A stretch of 64,000 bases of DNA from the NCBI GenBank assembly GCA_019916065.1, contig CM034238.1, forward strand, positions 29,623,246 to 29,687,245, given 5' to 3'. The translations under genes were made by a program, and so were the position numbers. This stretch comes from Vitellaria paradoxa. Taxonomy: Eukaryota > Streptophyta > Magnoliopsida > Ericales > Sapotaceae. Below are positions 1-11,030 of the stretch, piece by piece (positions within the stretch are counted from its first letter, which is position 1; every line of letters starts with the position of its first letter). The notes below the pieces were generated by a model. That model ran no database searches. It was not told the origin of the DNA and saw only the letters and a list, made by a program, of their open reading frames with translations.

Positions 1-1559
1 ATCTTTTGTCTTGCTATATGTATCATTTTATACCCGGTTTTGAACCTAAATATTCATCTCACCCAGTTTCATGGATTTTTTATATTTTAATGAAAAAGTG
101 ATGGTGAGGGCCTCAACGAGTTCTAGCTTTGAGTATGCAAAGTAATAAATTTCTATTATACATCATATCAAAGTAAAACACTTTTGAAAATGACAAAGTT
201 GGAGAACTGTAATGCTGTATTTTAAACCTACATAATGAATCAAAAAGAAAAAAAAATGGCGATATTAACTTTGAATTGTCTCATCATCCTTGCTCTTCTA
301 AGTTTTATTCAATGTTGGTAGTTTGGAGTGAATGAGAGAGAGATAGAGCACCAGAGTATAGATTTAACTATGGTGAAGGGTTTTGATTAATCCAAGGTAT
401 ATGAAGGGGTTATATAGGTCTAAGGTTAGGCCAAGAAGGTTGTCGGGGTTAGCCTTTATGCGTTTAGGGAAGTGGTCCCCAAGATAATGACCAACTTTGT
501 GTGACTTATTAGCGAGGTATTTGCTAAGTAGTGGTGGCATCCCCACATGGTTGGATAGTAAGTGGATTGTGACTGTACTTGTACAAATGAGCATGTTTTG
601 GTTGGTTTGTCAGTAATGCCTCTTTCTAGGCTAGTTGAAGGAGTCTTGATAGATCCCTTAACCTTAGCTACCAAGCTGGTTGTCCTCGATTGTCCTCATC
701 AATAACTGTGTGACGAGGCCTTTGGAGGCCTTTATGGGCGAGTGGTGCCTTTAAAGAGCCCCTTAGCTTTGATCCTAACTTGGGATGATGGCATGCTCTT
801 CACAAGGGCCAAGTGTTATTATGGGAGGTACTTGTTGGAAGCTCCCGTGTGAGCTCGTTGTGACTAGAGGGAGGGGGTACTACAAAAATCTCCTGCGATA
901 AGGGTTTGGAATGCCCCTAAGAATGGTGTTTGGCCTTGGTTTTGAAAACTCTGGGATGCCTTTGTGAGGAGTTGTCATTGAGAGGCTAGTGGTAGATGGC
1001 TAGAGTATGGTTATGGTGACACAAATACCCCATGTTAATTTCCCCTACACATGTACTCGGATTAAGCCAATTAGAGAGCTTGTACACACCACTTGCACAT
1101 GATGCCAGCTCTAGCAATGTGTCACAACATCTAATGCCACCGAAGAAGTCTGAAATGTCATATCACGTAACGTGTTAGGCATGTTTACGTTTATAAAGGG
1201 ATGCTTTGGCTGTAAATGGAAGGACATAGCCTTATAAAGTCACTTTGTTTGAAAGAGATGAGCGTTTCTCGATCTTTTGGAAAGCAACCACGAAAATCCC
1301 CTCGTGTCCTTACAATACCCACAACATTCCTTTGAAGTTGTTAGAATACTCATAGTTTTCCTTTCATAGACTTGTTCACTAACTTATTGTCAAATTTTTT
1401 CAACGTGCCAAGGATGACTAGAGCCTATGCCTGCTCTCGAGATCACTGTTGAAGGGGAATCATGACTACGCAAAGTAGACTATCTTTGTCCAGTACTTCG
1501 CTAGTGTTTAACAAGGGCTTTCTTGGAAAGGTTAAGCTCTGCTACGAAGAAATATAGTC
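1..1559. other. Non-coding left flank, nothing recognised
   Basis: AT-rich sequence with only short reading frames. The two minus-strand frames at 364-674 overlap in different frames and show no motif I recognise. No RNA gene or clear element end was found. It may contain decayed retroelement sequence, but I cannot assign it. Confidence 0.5.
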
Positions 1560-1865
1560 AAGGAAATATAATTAACTACATACATTTTCAGTGGTTTTGA
1601 AAATATTAGAAAAAAGATATAGGAAAACAAAAACCCTTAGATACAAGTTTTACGTTGCATGCTTGGATCCATTCACATTTAACAATCAAATGTGATTGGA
1701 TCCTTGTATGAGTGATTTCAAGGAAGTATAATCAACTATATACGTTTTCTATGGTTTTGAAAATATTAGAAAATAGATATAGGAAAACAAGAATCTTAGC
1801 ATACAAGTTTTATGTTGCATGCTTGGATCCATTCACATCTGACAATCAAACAAGGATCTGTTCAT
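1560..1865. repeat. Two-copy tandem repeat, period about 160 bp
   Basis: Copy one starts at 1560 and copy two at about 1720. Both open with aaggaa(a/g)tataat, run through ggttttgaaaatattagaaa, and share tgcatgcttggatccattca. They differ by scattered substitutions, so the duplication is old compared with the 20-kb array to the right. Copy two loses similarity after about 1850. Confidence 0.8.
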
Positions 1866-4019
1866 CATTGATGGGTTGAATTAAGTACGGATCTATGCTA
1901 GTATATTAAAGAAATAAGCAAAACAAAAATAATAAAGAAGGTAAAGAAAGCAAATTCCATAGATGAAAATGCTACAATTTGTATTGAAAATTGCTATATA
2001 ATCAAATTTTCAATCTAAATTTGAATGAAAAACTAAATAAAACACTCTCTAAACTAAAGGAAAATTGAAGAAAATCTAAAATATATGAATGGTGATATCA
2101 AAGTCTAATACATCATTGGTATTTATAGAAAACTGAGAAAAACCTCAGAATCTGAAGGCTCAGGTGCGCAATGTCTAGTCGCTAAAATGGCATTCGGACG
2201 CTAGAAGATAGTGTACTCAGATTTTAGCTCTAACACAAAATTGTAGCCCTTCAGGTTTTCTTTCAAACCCAAAAAGAATCGCATCAATCGGAATTGTGAG
2301 TAAAATGTTATGGCCAAAAAAACTAACACGGTGTCATGTTGAACCATCTAAAAAATTCTAAATTGTGCAACTTGCAAGCTGATTTTCGGGGCAAATGTAG
2401 ACCTCTTTTGGACTTGAGCTCTTCTTAAAAATTGTAACTTAGAATGTGTAATTGGTTTTGGACTTTTTGAATCATCTTAATTGGATCCTAAAAACTTAAG
2501 ATATGCCCTAAATTCTACCGCGATTAGGATTTGTCTACTTTTTAGCCTTAACTTTTAAGCAATGATTCAAGCCCCTAACAAACTCGAATTTGACCTATAA
2601 TAACTTTTTGAGAAGTTTGAGATGTCCGCTACAAACATTGTTGAAGACCAATTTTAATTTTGGAACTCCTTCCATGTTAAAATTATGTATCTCTCCGATT
2701 CTAACAAACTATTTTAGTGTATTTTCTACTAAAACTTACATAAATGAACAAACTAACATAAATAAACAAAATTAAATTAAATTAGACATATTAAACACAA
2801 ATTATCGGTATTAGCATAGAAATCAAGATCTATGATTATGTTTTTCAAGCGTAATAAAGCATAATCAATACCCCTTAAATTCTTGTACATTTTGTTTTGT
2901 TAATATCGTTTTTTTAACCTTTCAAAAGGAAATTGGATTAGGTAACAAGTTTCTTCTTAGTTTTCCCACACAAGTTTGCCTAGTATCCCCTTATATCTAC
3001 ATTAATAAACCATGCACCAACAAATTTTTTTTTGAGAAAATAAGATCTTAAAATATGTACTTACAATATATATCAGGGAGGGCAACCACATCAACTCATG
3101 AGTCAAGGAATTCAACAAATCCTTACTCCAACTTCACTCGAAACACTAGTAGATTTAACGAATTTAAAAAAATGCAAAACTTGACAATGTAGGACTTGGT
3201 AGAAATGAATATTTTATATGTTTTAAATTTTACACACTATTTAAATATAATAGAAATAATTTAATGTAAAGTTAATTAAAATTAAAAATCATGTATTTCA
3301 TAAATTAAAAGTCAATAGAAAAATCATCAATGGCAACTAACATAACAAAACACAACATTTTTCTATGAATCTATATACTAAAACGTTGTTACAATCTCTC
3401 GACTCATCCAATATAAAATCTACACAAAAAAAAAGTCTAAAACGAGTCTGTGATATGTTAAAAGTGTCACTTGCCCCCCCTTGCTTCAGGGTAGATCTGC
3501 TCGTGCATACGATTCTTCTAATAAGTGACCTGTTTAGTCACCTGAACACCCCCTTCAAAATTAGAAAGGGTGAAAAAAGAAAATAATAATAGATTTTTGC
3601 TTACAGATATCAAGAAGCAGTAAGAATGATGCACAATAAATAGAAACCAGGACATGTCTAAGTATGGAGGATCAATCATTTTAAGTTCATATTCTTGAAC
3701 TCAATTTCAATACGTTGGATCAATTGTCCTTGTATATGGAGGGATTGAAGAGGATATCATTCATAAGATTTGAGTTGGTTGATTAAAATGGAGAAATATC
3801 TTGGATACTTTAAGTGAACACAGAATAATACCAATCAAGCTAAAGGAAAATATTTTATAGGACAATTATAAGGCCAACTATATTTTTATGATGTGCTATG
3901 TTAGTTTATTAAGAAGAAACATTCTTATAATAGGACATACCCAAAAAAAAAAAAACATTCTTATAATATGAGTATAATGGAAGTGAGTATCCCATAATGG
4001 ATGTGGAAATACAAAAATA
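1866..4019. other. Non-coding AT-rich region
   Basis: No convincing coding sequence. The part 2140-2740 has the texture of decayed LTR sequence (runs such as aaaattgtagcccttcagg), but no terminal TG/CA pair, primer site or coding trace was found, so no element is called. A 16-bp direct repeat, aaacattcttataata, flanks an A-run near 3910-3965. Confidence 0.4.
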
Positions 4020-4316
4020 AAATAAAAGATAAATATATTTGAAATAAAATTGAGGTGACATGAATAGAAAAGAAGTTGCATAAGGTTGTCTAAGATAGTA
4101 TGGTCATGTTCAATGCAGACGTCGCGATGCATCAATGAAGAGAAGTGATTGAATCCAAGTGAAAAGTGTAAAAAAGATAAAACATAGACCTAGTATTGCA
4201 TATACTAAAATTGTAGAACGAACATAAAACATAATCTTAATATGAATAAATAGAGGAAAAGGATTCATATAAATAACCCCACTTCGTTTGGGATAGGGAT
4301 TTGTTGAGTTGAGTTG
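4020..4316 (+). pseudogene. 3' end of an RTE-clade LINE, decayed
   Basis: Translation around 4091-4145 gives an L-R-stop-Y-G-H-V-Q series followed by D-A-x-x-x-R-S-D. This matches the C-terminal tail of plant RTE-type LINE reverse transcriptases, where L-R-W-F-G-H-V-Q and D-A-P-V-R-R-S-D are usual. The Trp codon is now TAG and a second stop follows. The element then shows the typical 3' tail: gattcatataaataacccc, then cttcgtttgggatagggat, ending in a TTG-rich run (ttgttgagttgagttg) at 4301-4316. Everything upstream of the last part of the RT is missing, as expected for a 5'-truncated LINE insertion. The clade call rests on remembered motif similarity; the direction (plus) is clear. Confidence 0.65.
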
Positions 4317-5086
4317 ATTATCTTGATAACCCACAAAAATCATATTGCTGAAAGAGTTACCCATCTTGCTCTAGAATAGTTACATGGAATTTTGGATCTG
4401 CAACAAAAGATGATTACTGGATGATGCCCATTATGATGTATTATATTCGGGAATTATATCAGTCAAAAGAAAATGGGTCTGAAAATGTCCAAAGGTCAAA
4501 GAAGCATCAATCGAGGTAATGAACAAAATTAAGAAAAGTAATAAAAATGAAAATTTGAAAAATACTCAGAACATCAGGCAAGAATAGAGGGGACTGTCAG
4601 ATATTATTTTGACAGTCTTAGCGATTGTTCTTACTTTTTCACAGCTTTTGAAAGCTACAACAGAACATAGCCACCACCGTGGAGGACTTAATTGAACCAT
4701 AGTATCTAAGTTTGCTTAATAATGAAGGATTGTAAAGGAATGTCATATTGTATACGTTCACAAGAACTATAGCTATATGGAGGACCTTACATGTACTTTG
4801 GGGCCAAAATAATGCGAGTGTTACCAGTATTATCGTAATGATCAGTTAATAGGACAAGGAGGAAGATTAATGTTCGATGAAAAAGATTAAGAATAAGCAC
4901 AAGCCGAAAACTACTAGCGGCATAACATCGAAGAACAACCAGGGATCGCATCAAGAAACATGGGGGACTCAATTGTCACCACTTCCATGAAGCATTACCA
5001 GGCTACCAGCAAGCATGCCTAATTTTGGTACCAATATGTTGAAACTTGTTTATTTGTATTTGAACTGTGCAGACCCTGCCAAGCAA
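4317..5086. other. Non-coding; may include 3' UTR of the ARASP-like pseudogene
   Basis: No coding sequence recognised. It lies directly downstream, in the minus-strand sense, of the site-2 protease pseudogene stop at 5087-5089, so part may be its old 3' untranslated region. No poly(T) run, which would mark a retrocopy tail on this strand, is visible near 4700-5080. Confidence 0.4.
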
Positions 5087-5985
5087 TCACAACATATCTT
5101 TGATGAAATCAAGGTTAAGAGTATCCCTGATGATAAGGAATTAATAGCCCAAGAATTACGACAAGCATGATTCCCGATGACATAATTCGCTGCTCCATTA
5201 ATTTCTACAGGGAGCTTTCTTCCTCCTCTGGCTGCCTTGGCTCTACAAGGATCAATGCCAAAGTAAATCAAAGCTTCTGTGACGATATTCTTTGGTCGAG
5301 CCATTGAAACCTTAATATTTGGTAATAACTGAACTCCAATTCGACCTGTACCATCTGGGGTAACTCCAATTTCAAAAACCCCGGTCTCCTCTTTGCAATC
5401 TTGAGCAACACATTTCTTTTGGGATTTTTCTTAATGACCATTACCAACCTCAGAAACTGGATTAGGCGTACTGTTTCTGGTAATTGAATCCCACTAACAG
5501 CAAGAATTACATCACCAGGGAGCAACCCAGCCGTCTCGTGAAGCAGCTGAAATTAAAGGATCTAACCTCCCCGGGGCACAAGCACCCCAAGGAAAAGCCT
5601 CTTGCACAGGCAATCCAACTGACAATACTCGCACAAAGATTAGCACAAAAGCAAAAACTACCTACATTGGCAATGACACCAGCTGAAACAACAAGAACCC
5701 TATCAAAGATTGGTTTATTAATTCTAAAGTAAATTTTCATCGTACTCGAATATTTCTATCTGGATCATCATCCGGAAATCCCACAGAACCACCAAGGGGA
5801 AATGCTCTAATTGAATAATCTACTAGATCTACATTGATCGAATTGAATTTAGCTAAAATTGGACCAAGCCCAATGGCAAATTTACTCACATATATGCCGT
5901 GAAGATAAGCTGCCAGAAAATGACCCCTTTCATGAACACAATGATAACTCTGTCAACACAGAAGCTGCCTCTATAACTGACTGAG
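5087..5985 (-). pseudogene. ARASP-like chloroplast site-2 protease pseudogene
   Basis: Reading the minus strand from about 5985 down gives the recognisable parts of the plant plastid membrane metalloprotease family related to bacterial RseP (S2P, M50). First comes Q-S-V-I-E-A-A-S-V-L-T. The zinc-binding HExxH follows as H-E-R-G-H at 5920-5934 with F-L-A-A-Y, then R-A-F-P-L-G-G and F-P-D-D-D-P-D. Next are V-V-S-A-G-V-I-A-N-V near 5690-5720, the PDZ start L-P-G-D-V-I-L-A-V at about 5500-5525, and N-P-K-R-N-V-L-L-K-I. Last come A-R-G-G-R-K-L-P-V-E near 5200-5235 and a C-terminus ending D-M-L-stop at 5087-5095. It is broken by a stop after the P-D-D-D-P-D block, at least four frameshifts, a short insertion after K-L-P-V-E-I, and a large deletion near 5260 that removes the membrane segment expected to carry the second active-site motif (LDG). 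No N-terminal transit peptide is seen. No introns are visible across the retained parts, so a retrocopy is possible. Confidence 0.85.
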
Positions 5986-7219
5986 CATGAACTTAAGAAA
6001 TATTAACTTGAGAAATATTTGCTAGTTGTATTCATGAACTTGAGAAATATGATTGATAATGAAAAAAAGAGGAGAGAGGATGGCAAAAAGAGACTTTTCT
6101 TTTCATTTCATTTTTTTTACTGTTAATTAATGAAATAATTGGGCATGTACCGTTGGAAAAAAAGTTGAATGAAAACGTGTTGCAATATGGGATTGCACAT
6201 TCAGATGAGGTAAAACACTTCAGTATTTTATCGTTGTCTTTTTTCATAAACTTAATCTTTTGGAACATATAAATACTAGATAAATTAACAGGATAAAATA
6301 CTAGATAAACATAAATATTTTTTTACACTTGTCTATATATAAATTTTTATAATTTTCTCTATATATTATTTATTTATTGTTTAAAAATATATATACTTTT
6401 AAAATTATTATGTTAATATTGATTTATTTATCTTTATCTAGTATTTATCTTTAAAATTCTGCACAAACCTGATTTTCCTCGAAAATATAAATACTAAAAT
6501 AGCACTAGATAAAAACACATTTATCTATATATAAAAGAAGACAGATTTTTCACATTTCTCCATCTTTATAGTTTTATTTGTATATAATTTTATCTATTAT
6601 TTAAATTATCTTCTTAATTTTATTGGTATATACTTTTAAAATTATTATATTAATTTTAATTTATTTGCAGATAATCCAAGAATTATATATTTTTAATAAT
6701 TTTCTTAATATATTAAAAATAATTTTCTTCATTTGATTAATGAAGAAAACAAAATATTAACAGTTATCTTTCTCCACAAACTTGATCTTCCTCGAAAATA
6801 CAGAAACATAGAATAGAAGAAATAACTCCCTTCCATTGACATTAGATTGTATTTTTATCCAACTATCCATCCTTTGGGAAGAAGTAGACTGTGTTTTTAT
6901 CTTGATATCCAGAATGTACGCAATCTGTATTTATCTTGATATCCAGAGTGAACGCAATGGGTCATTGCGTTTTTACCCTATCGAATGCCGGCTCCATTAA
7001 AATTGTTAAAAAATATTAAAAATTTCTAAAAATTATTCACTTTTTATCTTACTATACGAATTCACAACTTTATTAGATTTTATCACTTTTTATCACTTAC
7101 CCCTGTCATTTCATATTGAGTTTCATTATCATCACAATAAAACTCTAACAATTTCTATAAATCACTAAAATTCTCTATCACACTTTATACATTCCCACCT
7201 TTACTAATTTCAAAAAAGT
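5986..7219. repeat. Very AT-rich non-coding with ~240-bp degenerate repeats
   Basis: Between 6280 and 6830 the same phrases recur. The phrase tatacttttaaaattattat starts near 6390 and again near 6630. Another, ttcctcgaaaata, occurs near 6476 and 6790, and tctatatata recurs around 6330 and 6520. The copies are too diverged to define a monomer by eye. No coding sequence, and no TIR pair that I could place with confidence. Confidence 0.5.
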
Positions 7220-7541
7220 TTAATATTTTGCTAAAAAAAATAGAAAACTCAGAAGGAGATTAATCGAGTGTGAAAATTTTTTGACAAACATATTTCTTGA
7301 GTTGAAAACTTTCGAACGAGTATCAGTGTGACTTGGGTCCATGAAATTTTTGAATCTGTTAGAATGAATTTTGAAAAATTGTTCTAATGGATTACCACTA
7401 TTCATTTCCAAAAAACGTGATTTGGAGAAAAAGAAGAACTATTAGGCGTGCAGAGATTTTTTTGAATTCGTTAAAAATCGTTCCAATAGATTACTACTGT
7501 TTATCTTTGAATCCGTTAGAATTGATTTGAAAAAATTGAAA

Positions 7542-7583
7542 AATCCATTAGAACGGATTTGAAAAAAACCGTTCTAATGGATT
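7542..7583. repeat. Perfect 15-bp inverted repeat, 12-base loop
   Basis: The arm aatccattagaacgg at 7542-7556 is exactly complementary to ccgttctaatggatt at 7569-7583, with an A-rich 12-base loop between them. It could form a stable hairpin in RNA or single-stranded DNA. It sits inside the degenerate repeat field and probably arose from head-to-head copies of the gttctaatggatt phrase. Confidence 0.85.
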
Positions 7584-7690
7584 GCCTTTATTCATCTCGC
7601 GATTGAGAGAGAGAGAAGAACTATCAGGTTGGCAGAGATTTTTTGAATCCGTTAGAATAGATTTAGAAAAGCCAAGAGAAGAACTATCAG

Positions 7691-7827
7691 GGGTGAGTTT
7701 GGTTTGCAAACAAGCTCCAAAATCTCTATAAATCTCTGTTAACTTTATATCACATCAACTTTTTTCTTTCACTGCATACATTACGAACTCTCAATTTATC
7801 TCACTTTATCTTACTCCAAACTCACCC
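7691..7827. mobile_element. Putative 137-bp MITE, 12-bp TIRs
   Basis: GGGTGAGTTTGG at 7691-7702 and CCAAACTCACCC at 7816-7827 are perfect terminal inverted repeats around an AT-rich interior. The flanking sequence supports insertion. Neighbouring repeat copies read actatcagg then (g)tgcagag; here actatcag precedes the element and taggtgtgcaaag follows it, so the element splits a unit with an apparent 3-bp duplication (CAG/TAG). A TIR starting GGG with a 3-bp target duplication would fit a Tourist-like (PIF/Harbinger) element, though that superfamily prefers TWA. Superfamily not settled. Confidence 0.5.
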
Positions 7828-8112
7828 TAGGTGTGCAAAGATTTTTGAATTCATTACCGTGGATTTTGAAAAACTATTCTAACAATTTACTGTGGTTCAT
7901 CTCAAAAAAATACGGTTTGAAAAAAAATCAACGTCAAAGTTTACCTAAAATCATGTTTTATCTTTTTTTCTTTTTTTTTTATCACTCCAAATAAGCCCTT
8001 AGTTTTTTTTTAATTGTATACTCTCAATTTTTTATCAATTAACAGTTAAAAAAAAATCAAGAGCAAAAGAGGGGCGTGGCTTCTGCAACCCTTCTTTTAT
8101 TCCGTTTGAGAA

Positions 8113-8127
8113 AGAGAGAGAGAGAGA
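8113..8127. repeat. GA microsatellite
   Basis: A short run of GA dinucleotides inside a purine-rich stretch (about 8100-8150). A second simple run of ATT/GTT triplets lies at about 8286-8315. Confidence 0.8.
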
Positions 8128-8315
8128 AGAGGAAGGAGGGACTGAAGAGGAGATGGAATTGTAAAGGAAGACACATAAAGCGGTTGTGTGGGACCACATT
8201 GGGGAGGGAGGATGGGCCTAACAAAAGTGAGAGACAAGTATTCATACTTAGCTTTTCATTATGCAACTTGACTATTATGTGTAATTTTATTATTATTGTT
8301 GTTATTATTATTTTT

Positions 8316-8715
8316 AGATAGAAGACATTTGTGCGTTTGATGTACCGAAAAAATTAGTATAAATTAATAAAACGTTATAGTCTTTGATTTCGTATAATGG
8401 GTAAAAAATTAAAATTTTATGAAAATTTTAATGTTTTTTTGGAGTTCCAAATCGAGTTAAGTGAAATGAATTGATATTTTGAAATCTGATTTCATGTTAC
8501 TTTTCCAAATCTTAGTATCTAATATATTTAACGTTGAAAAAAAAAATAATTTTTTTATAGGCGATAAAATTCAATTGATATTGAAAAGAATTATTCTTTC
8601 CTAACAGACTTAAAAATTACCTAACATGTCCAAGTTAAAATCATTTTGCATATTTTTGAACTTAATCTCATAATGTTTATGTTACAGTATCATAATTAAT
8701 TATATTTAAAAAAAA
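8316..8715. other. Non-coding AT-rich edge of the left flank
   Basis: No reading frame or element recognised. Composition runs smoothly from here into the 59-bp block at 8716-8774. That smoothness is one reason to think the block belongs natively to this flank. Confidence 0.4.
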
Positions 8716-8774
8716 TTAATTTTGTCAAAAAGAATATCTTCTCATTCTTATCATCAATCGACTGTGAACTAATT
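8716..8774 (+). repeat. 59-bp block x, left-flank copy
   Basis: This block, starting ttaattttgtcaaaaagaat and ending gactgtgaactaatt, is identical to 15624-15682 and 35661-35719. In those two places it is followed by segment B (ttcatccc). Here it is followed directly by the interior of a copia LTR at 8775. It therefore marks the left rearrangement breakpoint of the 20-kb array. Confidence 0.95.
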
Positions 8775-9556
8775 AATGTATGTCAGAAAATCTGCAACTA
8801 AAGACAGCATTGGAAGCAAGGAAATTCAATTTCTTTCCAGGGCAAAAATGTCTTTTCACTTAGTAACGGCCATTTGGAGATTTTCATCCATAAATAGAGC
8901 CTCAAACTCAGATTCAAGACAAAGAAGAAGGCAAGAAGGAAGTGCTTGGAAAGAGATATAAGAAATTCCATAACTTTGCTTACATAGAGTGATTTCTTCC
9001 CACACTTGTGCTTCATATTTCATATTCAACTTGTGAGAGTTTCTTTTTGATTTGATTGATTTTTAAACTCACCATTGTTGTTGTAAGAAAGGGAAATTTA
9101 AAACCCTTTTAATTTGTGAGAATTGGGTGAGCTCTCGTTGGTTTTGATTCAAGTATTAGAACCAAAACAAGATACTTTCTTTAAGAGAGACTTGTGTGAG
9201 TGATTTGGGGATAAAATCACTTGGGAAAGGTTTCTTGCACCTTGGGAAGCTAGTGTGTAATAAGCTCTTCAAAAAATAGTGGAAAAATCTCAAGGAAGGC
9301 CTTGGGGAGTGAATGTAGGCAACATTGAAGCCGAACCACTATAAATTGATTGTGTTTGCTTCTTCTCCCTCTTCTTTATTTATTACAAACACTAACACTC
9401 ACTCTTCATCCACAAATATTGAATAATATTTTTTGGTGCATTTTATATTTGATTATCCTTTGCATCTTGACATATTTGTTTTAGGGTTGAAATTTTTATT
9501 TACAATTTTTTAACAACCCTATTCACCCCCCTCTAGTGTTGCTATTTGGGACAACA
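8775..9556 (+). mobile_element. Truncated copia LTR (right part), A1
   Basis: Equals positions 791 to the end of the 1,574-bp LTR that is complete at 28012-29585. The first 790 bp are missing. The promoter-like ATAAATA at 8890-8896 is kept, and the end gggacaaca is at 9548-9556. The short frames at 8776-8961 and 8798-9016 lie wholly inside LTR sequence and are not genes. Confidence 0.9.
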
Positions 9557-10311
9557 CTTTAGTTTTTAATATCTTTTTTTGTTTTCATTTTTCGTTTTAC
9601 ATCAATAGATGGTTTGCTAGCATATTTTCCTCTTCGAAGTTCAATCATGTTAGTCTAGGGTTTGTCTTTGGCTTCAAGCCATTGATGGTGGTGTGGAAAA
9701 TGAGAATATTTTTCAATGGAATATCTTTCTGACTTTTAATTGGAATCCTATAGTAAGCTAGGGTTCTTTCGAAATCAAATCACCTGTGTATAAATCATAG
9801 GTTGGTTACGGTTGGCCACTCGTGCATACTAAGTGTTTGATTCAATGGCCCAGTGATTTGGAACTTATTTTCTAAACCATAACAAGTGGTTTCTTAAGAA
9901 ATCGATTCACCTATGTCATAATTGAAGCCTGGCTATGAGTTGAGGCTTGTGCACGTTAGGTGTTTGATTTAATGTCCTCGTGAGTCCAAAACTATTTTCA
10001 AAAGCCTCCGCTTACCCAGAGTTCTAGAAATTAGGCTTTAATGAAGATCTTCCAAACTAGCAGTGCATGGCGTTCGCTAGGTTGAGTTACAAATGCGTTT
10101 GAGTAAAACACTATCCCACTACCGGATTTGGTCAAAGCCGGTTATCTTAGTTATTTTATTTTTAATATTTTCATTTGCTTTTATATCACAACTCCTTCAC
10201 TCCATCCTTCTCAACCCAACCATCCTCAAGCATCTTATCAATCCAAAGTTAGTTTAGATTAACTTATGTTCACCTACTAACTAAGAGAGCAAGTTAGAGC
10301 ATTTAACAAAG
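9557..10311. other. Spacer after the LTR, no gene seen
   Basis: Directly after the LTR end there is no primer-binding site (cttta then gtttttaata), so the LTR to the left is the 3' LTR and this is old target sequence, not an element interior. AT-rich, with no reading frame I can assign. The equivalent sequence follows the LTRs at 29586 and 49620. Confidence 0.5.
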
Positions 10312-11030
10312 CCCTCTCTGTAGAGATGATCTCGGTTCTCATCGAGTAAAACTACAACTACCCTCTTACACTGGAGAGGTCAAAACCCGAGCACATTTCA
10401 ACGTCAGTCACATACCTCTAGCCAGTCAAAGATAGCTCCTATCTCATCAATCTGATTTGTAAGACTTAGTCTTTTCTCACTAAAGCAAAGTGTTTTCTCC
10501 AAAGGATCCTCAATAATTTTATGATCATCATAATCTAGACTATAGTTTCAAACTAAGTCCACCTGTTCTATATCAGACACCTCTTTTGGTTATTTACTTA
10601 CATAGAAAATATTAGTTCAAACTCAATGGTTACCAAAAGACATTTTCATTAACCCATTCCTTTAATTGATAAGTGTATTTGATGTTGCGAGGAATGGTCA
10701 TCCCAATATGACTGTGTCTGATTTGGTGCAGATATACTGGTTAGTAGTTGAGTCTCAAGGATAATGAAATCCACTAGAAAGTAAAAATTTTCTACTTGGA
10801 CTAGTACATCCTCAACTGTACCTCGTGGAATCTTAATAGATCTATCCGTAAGTTATAAAGTCACACAAGTGAGCTTTATTTTGCCTTAGCCTATTGTTCA
10901 TATACTGAATAGGATAACAAGTTTACATTTGCCCCCTAAGTCAAGTAATGCTTGACTAATATAGTACTCCCCAATGTAACATGATATCATAGACAACCAG
11001 GGTCCTTATATTTTGGGCTCATACAACACT
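10312..11030 (-). pseudogene. Athila-like Ty3/gypsy protease relic, A1
   Basis: On the minus strand, reading down from about 11030: Y-K-D-P-G-C, then A-L-L-D-L-G-A-N-V-N-L-L with S-V-Y-E-Q-L-G (about 10910-10960). Then come D-R-S-I-K-I-P-R-G-T-V-E-D-V-L-V and F-L-V-D-F-I-I-L near 10770-10850, a decayed G-R-P-F-L-A-T-like stretch, M-K-M-S-F-G-N, and I-E-D-P-L-E near 10500. This is the retropepsin and linker of Athila-type gypsy polyproteins, which use D-L-G-A in place of the usual D-S/T-G. It is interrupted by stops (after Y-E-Q-L-G, after V-T-L and later) and frameshifts. Copy 1 carries extra indels compared with copies 2 and 3: an added C near 10930 and a missing G near 10997 break the frame between D-P-G-C and D-L-G-A. 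Confidence 0.75.

Larger units (their letters stand above)
7220..7940. repeat. Degenerate repeat field built on gcagagattttttgaatccg
   Basis: A unit of roughly 50-190 bp, beginning agaagaactat(c/t)agg and followed by (g)tgcagagattttttgaa(t/c)cgtta, occurs at about 7430, 7612, 7673 and, interrupted, 7831. Each is followed by variants of gttctaatggattaccactattcat. The last copy is split by the MITE-like element at 7691-7827. This arrangement looks like local duplication in a non-coding repeat; I know no family for it. Confidence 0.6.

Noticed and set aside
2140..2740. LTR of a gypsy-type element on the minus strand
   Set aside because: The texture is suggestive, but there are no termini, primer site or second copy in the window.
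8776..9016. Two overlapping frames on opposite strands repeated in all three copies
   Set aside because: Both fall inside copia LTR sequence around the promoter-like box; no protein signal.
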